Position numbers and translations under genes: made by a program
Part shown: in pieces, positions 1-6,520 of the stretch
Layout of the letters: the number at the start of each line of letters is the position of its first letter
How positions within the stretch are numbered: the first letter of the stretch is position 1
The notes under the pieces: generated by a model
What the model was told of the DNA's origin: nothing
Database searches by the model: none
What the model saw: only the letters and a program-made list of their open reading frames with translations
Assembly: GCA_038230275.1 (NCBI GenBank)
Contig: JBBRNO010000233.1
Location: forward strand, 1-6,635
DNA from: JANXXV01 sp038230275
GTDB taxonomy: Bacteria > Acidobacteriota > Terriglobia > Bryobacterales > Bryobacteraceae
DNA length: 6,635 nt
Direction: 5' to 3'

Positions 1-1172
1 AGAGTCAGTTCGGTCAGGCTCTTCAATCCAGCCAAATGCTTCAGCCCCAGATCGCCAATCTCTGTTCCAGACAAATCGAGCCGTTTGAGGTTTCCCAGAT
101 TCCGCACATGCTGAATCGTTGCATCGGTAACGCGCGTAGATGCCAGCGAGGCGGCCGCCACGTGCCCGTCTTCCATCACTACGCTGCCACCCATCGCACG
201 AATCCAACGCGCGATGCTCTCTTCTGAAGTGGAAGAAGGCTCCGGCAGCGGCTTCCCCGCCATCACGGGCGCGGCATCGATAAATACGAACGAAGTCTTC
301 GTCAACGCCGAGCGCAGGCTGTCAATTCCGCCGCGCGATACCCGTGTGTAGCGAAGATCGATCTCGCGCAACGCCGTCAAGGGCTTCAACCGATCGAGCC
401 CTGCGTTTGTCACCTTCGTACGATACAGGTTCAAGTATTCCAGTTCCCGCATCTCCCGCAGAATTTCCAAACCGGCATCCGAAATGGAGGTGCCCATCAG
501 ATTGAGCTTACGAAGATGAGTCATCCGCGAAAGCTTCGCCAGGCCTGCGTCGGTAATCGCCGTGCCGTGCAGATCCAAGTCTTCCAGATTCTGCAAACCG
601 CTGATGGAACCAAGCCCAGCATCGGTAACAAGCGTGTCGCCAATCCACAAACGCCGCAGCCCGGCCATACCCGCCAGATTGCCCATCCCGGCATCGTCAA
701 ACGGCGTGATGGAAACATCCAGCCCCACCAGATTCTTGAACACTGCCAGGGTATGGCCCTTGATGCCGGACTGGCGAATGGAAAGCTCGCGCAATCCGGT
801 GAGCCCCTGCATGGAATCCAGGCCAGCGTCACGAAAGCGGATGCGATCCAGAAAGTGATAACTGAAGGTCAGCTTCTGCAGTCCGGAAACCGAGTTGAGA
901 TAGCGCAGATCGGTGCTGCGATCCTTCCCTCCGTCCGCGTTCCTATTCCACATCGGCCCGGGCAGATAAAGCTCGAGAAGTCCCGTCAATCCCGCCAGCC
1001 GCGCCAGATCTTCCGGTTCCACATTGGCGCCAACAAGATCCAAAATGCGAATCTGGAATGCGCCCGCCGGCAGGTCCGCCGTGTTCTCAATGCGGCGCCG
1101 GTCACCGTCAAGCACTACGGCTCCGCCCATCACAATAGCCCACTCGGCAACCGTTCGATTCGTATCAACCAC
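1..1172 (-). CDS. Leucine-rich repeat protein, two-module, 3' end outside the window
   Basis: The minus-strand frame is open from 1205 to the left edge without a stop, giving at least 390 codons from a GTG at 1172. ATG at 1130 is the next candidate start. The protein opens with a cap containing AEWAIVMGGAVVLDG (codons within 1104-1151), then a stretch with LPGPMWN. Regular 24-residue repeats of the form DLxGTxITDAGLxxLxxLxxLxxL follow. A second cap, ARWIRAMGGSVVMEDG (165-218), starts another LRR array that continues past the edge. Such bacterial LRR proteins are thought to be protein- or ligand-binding scaffolds; no catalytic motif is visible. From memory it resembles exported LRR proteins of Solibacter-type Acidobacteria, some of which carry further domains, but no signal peptide can be fitted here because an in-frame stop (1206-1208) lies 11 codons before the GTG. 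The start is therefore uncertain. It is transcribed away from the DUF1553 gene at 1221. Confidence 0.85.
   Translation of the reverse strand, partial: MVDTNRTVAEWAIVMGGAVVLDGDRRRIENTADLPAGAFQIRILDLVGANVEPEDLARLAGLTGLLELYLPGPMWNRNADGGKDRSTDLRYLNSVSGLQKLTFSYHFLDRIRFRDAGLDSMQGLTGLRELSIRQSGIKGHTLAVFKNLVGLDVSITPFDDAGMGNLAGMAGLRRLWIGDTLVTDAGLGSISGLQNLEDLDLHGTAITDAGLAKLSRMTHLRKLNLMGTSISDAGLEILREMRELEYLNLYRTKVTNAGLDRLKPLTALREIDLRYTRVSRGGIDSLRSALTKTSFVFIDAAPVMAGKPLPEPSSTSEESIARWIRAMGGSVVMEDGHVAAASLASTRVTDATIQHVRNLGNLKRLDLSGTEIGDLGLKHLAGLKSLTELT
2..149 (-). repeat. Start of a second leucine-rich repeat array, truncated by the window edge
   Basis: After the second MGG cap the 24-residue rhythm resumes on the minus strand. 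One unit starts at 149 (SLASTRVTDATI, ending LKRL) and the next at 77 (DLSGTEIGDLGL, ending LTEL), running into the edge. Register and consensus match the first array, which shows that the protein is built as cap-LRR-linker-cap-LRR. Confidence 0.75.
288..719 (-). repeat. First leucine-rich repeat array, six 24-residue (72-base) units
   Basis: On the minus strand six consecutive 72-base units start at 719, 647, 575, 503, 431 and 359. Their translations begin DVSITPFDDAGM, WIGDTLVTDAGL, DLHGTAITDAGL, NLMGTSISDAGL, NLYRTKVTNAGL and DLRYTRVSRGGI. Leucine or isoleucine spacing and the T-D-A-G-L turn are conserved, while the DNA itself has diverged, so this is a protein repeat and not a recent tandem duplication. 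The last unit is degenerate after SLRSAL and runs into a linker rich in Pro, Ser and Thr (about 219-287). Weaker, irregular units precede position 719. Confidence 0.85.
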
Positions 1173-1220
1173 AGCGACCAGAATTCTATCATGCAGTTCC
1201 CCCGGTTATGATGATGGTGA
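1173..1220. promoter_or_regulatory. Divergent intergenic gap between the LRR and DUF1553 genes
   Basis: Only about 48 bases separate the GTG start chosen for the minus-strand LRR gene from the plus-strand ATG at 1221, so both promoters must lie here or inside the opposing 5' coding ends. On the plus strand TATCAT at 1187-1192 matches five of six bases of a sigma-70 -10 box, but no convincing -35 lies 16-18 bases upstream. On the minus strand GGGGGAA (1204-1198) would be a good ribosome binding site for an ATG at 1192 that is not in the LRR frame. For the plus gene GGTGA (1216-1220) directly abuts the ATG, unusually close. The call as a regulatory region rests on divergent geometry, not on a recognised site. 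Confidence 0.35.
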
Positions 1221-3977
1221 ATGTTCCGATTGATCAGACTGGCCGGTATGGGCCTTGCGGCGCTACCGTTGTTCGCGCAGCCCGGGCCGGAGTTTTTCGA
1301 AACGAAGATCCGCCCCGTGCTGGCAGCGAATTGCTATGCCTGCCACGGCGCGAAAATGCGGCTCTCGGGACTGGACCTATCCACGGCCTCTTCCTTCGCC
1401 AAGGGCGGGGAGCGCGGCTCGCTGGTAGATCGCGCGAATCCGGAAAACAGTCTGCTTTTGAAGGCGATCAGCTACCTGGGCGATTTCAAGATGCCCCCCA
1501 GCGGAAAACTGAAAGCCGATCAGATTGAGAACATCACCGCCTGGGTGAAGTCTGGCGCGCCCTGGCCCGGCGGCGCGGCAGTGGAGCCTCAGCCCACCCA
1601 GTCAGTCGCGAAATACAACTTCACTAAATCGCAGAAAGCCTTCTGGGCCTTCCAGCCCATCAAAGACCGGGCACCGCCGGAGGTTAAGGATACGGCGTGG
1701 GTAAAATCGCCGATCGACCGCTTCATCTTAAATGAACTGGAAAAGAAGAACCTGAAACCGGCCCATCCGGCCGACAAGTTGACCCTGCTGCGCCGTGTCA
1801 CCTACGACCTGACAGGCATGCCGCCAACCCGTGAAGAGATCGAAGCGTTTCTCGCCGACAAATCCACGGAAGCGTTCCCTAAGGTAGTGGACCGGCTGCT
1901 CGCCTCCCCCCGCTACGGAGAACGCTGGGGCCGCCACTGGCTGGACGTGGCCCGTTACGCCGATTCCGCGGGCGATGACGACGACAACCTTTACCCATAC
2001 GCCTATAAATACCGCGACTGGGTGATCAAAGCCTTCAATCAAGACATGCCGTTCGACCGCATGGTGCGCCTTCAAATCGCAGGCGACCTGCTGCCCGCCG
2101 ATAATCCCGGTGAGGTAAATACGGAAGGCATCATCGCCACCGGCTTCATCGCGTTGGGCCAGAAACCGCTGACGGAACAAAACAAGCCGCAAATGTTGTA
2201 TGACATCGCCGATGAACAGTTGGATACAACCGGCCGTGCGTTGATGGGCCTGACGCTTGGCTGCGCCCGGTGCCACGATCACAAGTTCGACCCCATTCCC
2301 ACGGCGGACTATTACTCCATGGCGTCCATGTTCCACGACACGCGGACGATCGACATCGTAGACAAGCTGGTCTCCACCGTACTCCTCGTTCCCCTGGCGC
2401 CAAAAGACGTCACCGCGCGCTACCGCCAGCATGAAGATCGAATCAAATCGAAAACTTTTCAGATGGACGCGGTAATCGAACAAGCCGCCGAAGCGCGCAC
2501 CGATCGCCTGGTTGCCCAGACCGCGAGTTACATGACGGCAGCCGCACGGCACCAGAAACCAGCGGACCTGGACGCCGATTTAATAGACCGCTGGGAAAAA
2601 TATCTGAAGCCGGGCGATGATGTTCGTCCGCACTTGACCAAGTGGAACGAGGCCGTTTCCGCCGGCAACCCAGGGGCCGCCGCAAAGGAATACCAGCACG
2701 CGCTGGAAACCAGGACCGCTGCCTGGTGGAAGACCATGGCGGAGTGGCGTGAATCGGTTCGCAATGCAGCGGAGAAGGGAACTGTTCCACCGGAGGCTCC
2801 GAAGTTCGAAGGCGGTGAAGATCGCTTCTTCTTCGAAACCTGCCTGGACGGCAAAGGCCCGTTCACGCTGCCGGACAAAGACCCGGAGAAATTGCTAAGC
2901 GCAGAAGTGCAGGCAAGAGTAGCCGCGTTCCAAGCCGAGATTGCGGAGCTGAAAAAAGCATCACCCCCGGAACTTCCATTAAGCTGCGGCGTGGAAGAAG
3001 GCAAACCGGAAGAAGCCCGCATCTTAATCCGCGGCAACGTCGCCAGCAAAGGCGCCGTGGTGCCCAGGCAGTTCCTGCAAATCATATCCGGTGAGAATCA
3101 GACGCCGATCAAGCAAGGCACGGGACGCCTGGAAATGGCCCAGTGGCTGACATCTCCAGACCACCCGCTCACGGCCCGCGTGATCGCCAACCGCATTTGG
3201 CAAAATCACTTTGGCGAAGGCATCGTCCGCACTCCCAACAATTACGGCCGTACCGGCGAGCTGCCCACGCATCCCGAACTGCTCGATTTCCTGGCTCGCC
3301 GGTTTATGCAATCCGGTTGGTCTTTCAAAGCGATGCACCGCATGTTGCTGCTCTCCAGCACCTACCAGATGAGTAGCCAGACCACGCCAGAGGCGCACGA
3401 CATCGACCCGGCCAATCGTCTCTTCTCCCGTGCCAATCGCCGCCGTCTGGATTTTGAAGAGATCCGCGACTCTCTACTCTCCTACTCCGGCGAACTCGAC
3501 CTGACCATGGGCGGCGTGCCCGACCCCGGCCAAAACGTGGACTGGCGAAAAGCCGGCGCCTACATCAGCGCCAACAAGGAACCGTTACTCAGCGTGCGCC
3601 GTTCCGTCTACCTGCCACTGCGCCGGTCCAGAATGCCTAGTCTTCTCACGCTGCTGGATTTCGGAGATGCGACAACGCCAGGCGAAGGCCGCGCGCGCAC
3701 CAACACCGCTCCGCAAGCGCTTTTCATGATGAACAGCGAGTACGTCACCGAGCGTTCCCGCCGGTTGAGCGAATCCTTGAAGCGCGAGGCGAGTGACGAA
3801 GCGCGTATCAACACGGCGTACTTGTTTATCACGGGAAGGCCCGCCGACCGCGAACAAACCCTGACGGCCATAGAATATATAGCAGGCGTACGAGCAAAGA
3901 CGAACGACGCAGCCGCCGCCTGGCAAAGCTTTTGCCGCGCATTATTGGTATCGAATGCATTCCTCTATGTTGACTAG
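1221..3977 (+). CDS. Exported PSCyt1-DUF1549-DUF1553 (PSD1) heme protein
   Basis: This 918-residue protein has the Planctomycete-type cytochrome c architecture. A short Sec signal peptide occupies residues 1 to about 20 (MFRLIRLAGMGLAALPLFAQ). The PSCyt1 domain carries heme motif CYACH at 38-42 and the usual KMPPSGKL segment near 90. PSCyt2/DUF1549 spans about 163-372 (SPIDRFILNELE, SPRYGERWGRHWLDVARYADS), with a second heme motif CARCHDHKFDPIP at 348-360. A charged, partly helical linker of about 250 residues includes a likely coiled coil and the RGNVASKGAVVPRQFL strand typical just before PSD1. DUF1553 spans about 630-900 (GRLEMAQWLTSPDHPLTARV, NRIWQNHFGEGIVRTPNNYG, ending APQALFMMNS). Heme attachment places it in the periplasm or envelope. 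The family is widespread but has no established reaction. The start is ATG 1221; GGTGA abuts it, so TTG at 1230, nine bases downstream, is possible. Its 3' end overlaps the DUF1501 gene, its usual partner. Confidence 0.93.
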   Translation: MFRLIRLAGMGLAALPLFAQPGPEFFETKIRPVLAANCYACHGAKMRLSGLDLSTASSFAKGGERGSLVDRANPENSLLLKAISYLGDFKMPPSGKLKADQIENITAWVKSGAPWPGGAAVEPQPTQSVAKYNFTKSQKAFWAFQPIKDRAPPEVKDTAWVKSPIDRFILNELEKKNLKPAHPADKLTLLRRVTYDLTGMPPTREEIEAFLADKSTEAFPKVVDRLLASPRYGERWGRHWLDVARYADSAGDDDDNLYPYAYKYRDWVIKAFNQDMPFDRMVRLQIAGDLLPADNPGEVNTEGIIATGFIALGQKPLTEQNKPQMLYDIADEQLDTTGRALMGLTLGCARCHDHKFDPIPTADYYSMASMFHDTRTIDIVDKLVSTVLLVPLAPKDVTARYRQHEDRIKSKTFQMDAVIEQAAEARTDRLVAQTASYMTAAARHQKPADLDADLIDRWEKYLKPGDDVRPHLTKWNEAVSAGNPGAAAKEYQHALETRTAAWWKTMAEWRESVRNAAEKGTVPPEAPKFEGGEDRFFFETCLDGKGPFTLPDKDPEKLLSAEVQARVAAFQAEIAELKKASPPELPLSCGVEEGKPEEARILIRGNVASKGAVVPRQFLQIISGENQTPIKQGTGRLEMAQWLTSPDHPLTARVIANRIWQNHFGEGIVRTPNNYGRTGELPTHPELLDFLARRFMQSGWSFKAMHRMLLLSSTYQMSSQTTPEAHDIDPANRLFSRANRRRLDFEEIRDSLLSYSGELDLTMGGVPDPGQNVDWRKAGAYISANKEPLLSVRRSVYLPLRRSRMPSLLTLLDFGDATTPGEGRARTNTAPQALFMMNSEYVTERSRRLSESLKREASDEARINTAYLFITGRPADREQTLTAIEYIAGVRAKTNDAAAAWQSFCRALLVSNAFLYVD

Positions 3978-5367
3978 ACCTCTCTCCCGGCGAACCCTCT
4001 TGCGGCAAAGCGCTTGCGGCTTCGGCTCGCTAGGCCTGATGGGCCTGCTCAACGGCGAAACGGTAGACCCGCTGGCGCCGAAACAACCGCACTTCGCACC
4101 GCGCGCCAAGCGAGTGGTTTTCCTATTCATGCACGGCGGCCCCTCCGCCATGGACACCTTCGATCCAAAACCACGGTTGGATCGCGACGATGGGAAACCG
4201 CTGCCATTCGATCGTCCCATGGTCTTCGGAAATGGCAAGGAAATGGGGAACCTGATGAAGTCCCCGTGGAAGTTCAAGCGTTACGGCCAAAGCGGTACCG
4301 AAGTCAGCGACCTGTTTCCGCACATTGGCTCCTGCATCGACGACATCTGCGTCATGCGTTCCATGGTGGGCGACAGCGTGGCGCATGGCGGCGCCATGTT
4401 GCAGCTCCACACCGGCTCACACGTTTTCACTCGTCCCAGCATGGGCAGTTGGATGCTGTACGGCCTTGGCAGCGACAATCACGATCTCCCCGGATACATC
4501 GGCATCCGCCCATCCATGACGCATGGCGGTGTGCGGAACTGGAGTTCCGCGTTTCTTCCGGCGGCGTATCAGGGCACGGCCATCGGCAACTCCAAAGTGC
4601 CGGTGAAGGAACTGCAGATCCCCATTGAGAACCTGGTCCGCAACGGCATGTCGACGGATCTGCAGCGCTACGAATTGGACATGGTGCAGAAGATCAACCG
4701 GCAGCACGCCATGACCCGCGAATTCGATTCAGAGCTGGACGCACGCATTCAGGCGCTGGAGCTCGCCTTCCGCATGCAGGCGAAAGCGCCCGAAGCATTC
4801 GACGTAGAGAAAGAATCTGCGGCGACGAAGAAACTGTATGGGCTGGACAATCCAGAAACCGCCGACTTCGGATGGCAATGCGTCCTGGCGCGGCGTCTGC
4901 TGGAGCGCGGCGTTCGTTTCGTGGAATGCTGGCATAGCAATTCCCAGTGGGATCAGCATCGCGAGCTGGTACGCCTGCACACCAAGAATGCACGCGAAGT
5001 GGATCTGCCCATCGCCGGCTTATTGAAAGACCTGAAAGCTCGCGGCCTGCTGAAAGATACGCTCGTACTGTGGGGCGGTGAATTCGGCCGCACTCCGCTA
5101 GTGCAGGGCGGAGACGGGCGCGATCACAATCCATATGGCTACACCATGTGGATGGCCGGCGCGGGCGTGAAGGCTGGTACCACCTACGGCGCCACCGACG
5201 AGTTCGGCTATCACGCCGTGGAGGACCGGATGCACTTGCACGATCTCCACGCCACCATCCTGCACATGATGGGCTTCGATCATAAGAAGCTCACCTATCG
5301 CTATAGCGGACGTGACTTCCGGCTCACCGACGTAGCCGGAGAAGTCGCACACAAGATACTGGCCTGA
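3955..5367 (+). CDS. Tat-exported DUF1501 (sulfatase/alkaline-phosphatase-fold) protein
   Basis: The 470 residues cover a complete DUF1501 (PF07394) protein of normal length. A twin-arginine signal, LSRRTLLRQSACGFGSLGL (residues 10-28), indicates folded export through Tat. Family landmarks are VVFLFMHGGPSAMDTFDPKP (54-73), WMLYGLGSDNHDLPGYIGIR (166-185), VECWHSNSQWDQH (323-335), GGEFGRTP (374-381), GRDHN (388-392), HDLHATILHMMGFDH (429-443) and the closing RYSGRDFRLTDV. The conserved Asp and His residues are arranged as in metal-dependent alkaline-phosphatase-superfamily enzymes. No Cys-type sulfatase signature (C-x-P-S-R) is present, so annotation as a sulfatase would be unsupported and the substrate is unknown. 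ATG 3955 overlaps the upstream gene by 23 bases and ATG 3967 by 11. Neither has a clear ribosome binding site, which suggests translational coupling to the DUF1553 gene. The second ATG gives a more usual Tat leader length. Confidence 0.93.
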   Translation: MHSSMLTRPLSRRTLLRQSACGFGSLGLMGLLNGETVDPLAPKQPHFAPRAKRVVFLFMHGGPSAMDTFDPKPRLDRDDGKPLPFDRPMVFGNGKEMGNLMKSPWKFKRYGQSGTEVSDLFPHIGSCIDDICVMRSMVGDSVAHGGAMLQLHTGSHVFTRPSMGSWMLYGLGSDNHDLPGYIGIRPSMTHGGVRNWSSAFLPAAYQGTAIGNSKVPVKELQIPIENLVRNGMSTDLQRYELDMVQKINRQHAMTREFDSELDARIQALELAFRMQAKAPEAFDVEKESAATKKLYGLDNPETADFGWQCVLARRLLERGVRFVECWHSNSQWDQHRELVRLHTKNAREVDLPIAGLLKDLKARGLLKDTLVLWGGEFGRTPLVQGGDGRDHNPYGYTMWMAGAGVKAGTTYGATDEFGYHAVEDRMHLHDLHATILHMMGFDHKKLTYRYSGRDFRLTDVAGEVAHKILA

Positions 5368-5382
5368 AAACCAATTGGCCTG
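5368..5382. other. Convergent 15-base gap without a recognisable terminator
   Basis: The plus-strand DUF1501 gene (TGA 5365-5367) and the minus-strand esterase gene (TAA 5385-5383) end 15 bases apart. The gap contains the palindrome CCAATTGG (5371-5378), and TGGCCTG occurs twice, at 5360-5366 and 5376-5382. Neither makes a stable GC-rich hairpin followed by a T-run on either strand, so I call no intrinsic terminator. Confidence 0.6.
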
Positions 5383-6507
5383 TTACGTCTTAGGCTGCAC
5401 AAACAGCAGCGGAGCAAACTCCGCCAGATTCCGCCGCCACACCGGCCAAGTATGCGCACCCGGTGTCACAGTCCACTGATGCTTGATGTTCCTCCCGGTC
5501 AGCAAAGCGTCAAGCTTGCTGTTCGCCTCAATCAGCCCATCGTCCTTCCCGCAAGCAATCCACAACAGCTTCAGCTTGTCATTCGCCTTGCTGTCCAGAT
5601 TCGGAAACGTTTCCGCCAAGCTAGCCGGAAGACTGCCGGAACTGAACGCGCCGATCCAGGCGAACTTATCCAGAGAATTCAGGCCGACACGCAAAGATTC
5701 CGCACCGCCCATCGACAGCCCGGCAATCGCCCGCTGCGTCCGGTCCTTTGAAACGTGATAAGTCTTCTCCACCTGCGGAATTACTTCGGTGAGTAGGGAA
5801 TCGCGGAACCCGTCGAATCTTTTCGTCCGGACAGCCGCATCGTGCTGGCTCTTCAGCGCCTCCATCGTTCCGTATCCCAACGGCATAACCACCACCATCG
5901 GCTTCATCTTCCCCTGGGCAATCAGATTGTCGAAGATCACGTGTGCCTGCCCAACCGCGGTCCATCCACTCGCGTCGTCGCTGAACCCATGCAACAGGTA
6001 CAGTACCGGGTAAGCGGGTTTCGCCTTCAGATCGTAACTCGGGGGCGTGTAGACGTACATATCGCGCTGATCGTTGGCAACCGCCGACTTAAAAAAATGG
6101 TGATGCAAAGCGCCATGTGGAACGTCATTCGTATCCCAAGGCATTGACGAGGCGCCACGGACGTGAACCATACTGCTGGGCCCCATCAAATTGGGCACCA
6201 CCAGCGGATTCACCGGATCCACCGTGCCAACTCCGTCCACGTTGAACGTATAGCCGTACATATCGGGCTCCAGCGGGTCTGTCGTCACACTCCAAACGCC
6301 CTGTTCATCCTTTTGCATTTCCAGCGGTTTATTGCCCGCCCGGTTCACTGTCACCTTCACTGCATTTGGTGCGCGAAACCGGAACGTGACCCGACTATCG
6401 GGCTGCACCTCCGGAGAAACTAAGCGGGGCAGTGGAGCCGGACGCGAGGCCGGCGCCTGTCCCAACAGCGGCAGAATCAAGAATAGAGAACAGACCAAAA
6501 CGCGCAT
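5383..6507 (-). CDS. Secreted esterase with N-terminal E-set domain (esterase D/feruloyl-esterase-like)
   Basis: The mature reading is 374 residues from ATG 6507. A Sec signal peptide spans residues 1 to about 16-20 (MRVLVCSLFLILPLLGQ). An immunoglobulin-like E-set domain (about 30-118; VQPDSRVTFRFRAPNAVKV, GVWSVTTDPLEPDMYGYTFN) precedes an alpha/beta hydrolase of the PF00756 family (about 130-370). The triad is visible: nucleophile Ser265 in GLSMGG, Asp322 or Asp323 in CGKDDGL, and His352 in GAHTWPVW. The oxyanion loop is HGFSDDASGW (173-182). Relatives include bacterial feruloyl and acetylxylan esterases, so hydrolysis of ester side chains on polysaccharides or related carboxylic esters is likely; the exact substrate cannot be read from the sequence. 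A longer start at 6558 would remove the N-terminal placement of the signal peptide and overlap the upstream cytochrome gene. The 6507 ATG has a strong ribosome binding site. It lies 13 bases after the cytochrome stop, suggesting co-transcription. Confidence 0.92.
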   Translation of the reverse strand: MRVLVCSLFLILPLLGQAPASRPAPLPRLVSPEVQPDSRVTFRFRAPNAVKVTVNRAGNKPLEMQKDEQGVWSVTTDPLEPDMYGYTFNVDGVGTVDPVNPLVVPNLMGPSSMVHVRGASSMPWDTNDVPHGALHHHFFKSAVANDQRDMYVYTPPSYDLKAKPAYPVLYLLHGFSDDASGWTAVGQAHVIFDNLIAQGKMKPMVVVMPLGYGTMEALKSQHDAAVRTKRFDGFRDSLLTEVIPQVEKTYHVSKDRTQRAIAGLSMGGAESLRVGLNSLDKFAWIGAFSSGSLPASLAETFPNLDSKANDKLKLLWIACGKDDGLIEANSKLDALLTGRNIKHQWTVTPGAHTWPVWRRNLAEFAPLLFVQPKT

Positions 6508-6512
6508 AATTT

Positions 6513-6518
6513 CCTCCC
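6513..6518 (-). promoter_or_regulatory. Ribosome binding site of the esterase gene
   Basis: Read on the minus strand, GGGAGG is followed by AAATT and then ATG at 6507. This is a near-consensus Shine-Dalgarno sequence at five-base spacing, and the strongest one in the window. It fixes the esterase start at 6507 and not at the upstream in-frame ATG at 6558. Confidence 0.85.
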
Positions 6519-6520
6519 GC

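Noticed and set aside
1187..1192. TATCAT as a sigma-70 -10 box for the DUF1553 operon
   Set aside because: No acceptable -35 hexamer lies at 16-18 bases, and such a hexamer match is common by chance. It is kept only as a remark in the gap entry.
516..1211. A 231-codon plus-strand ORF
   Set aside because: It is antisense to the LRR gene, whose minus-strand frame shows clear 24-residue repeats. The plus-strand product has no recognisable domain and is an artefact of GC-rich codon use.
1208..1528. ATGATGATG start giving a 106-residue plus-strand product
   Set aside because: It is out of frame with the signal peptide and the CYACH heme motif, and it ends inside the PSCyt1 domain, so it is a shadow frame.
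1728..2552. A 274-codon minus-strand ORF
   Set aside because: It lies entirely within the DUF1549 region on the opposite strand, and its product has no recognisable family features. The plus frame carries conserved domains throughout.
3985..4020. Lipoprotein lipobox around Cys21 of the DUF1501 leader
   Set aside because: The residues before the cysteine (RQSAC) lack the hydrophobic position -3 residue of a lipobox. The segment fits a Tat leader instead.
4014..4628. A 204-codon plus-strand ORF inside the DUF1501 gene
   Set aside because: It is an alternative frame of a clearly conserved gene, with a low-complexity Arg/His-rich product.
5360..5382. Possible bidirectional terminator from GGCC repeats and CCAATTGG
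   Set aside because: The stem would be only four base pairs with mismatched flanks, and there is no T-run on either strand.
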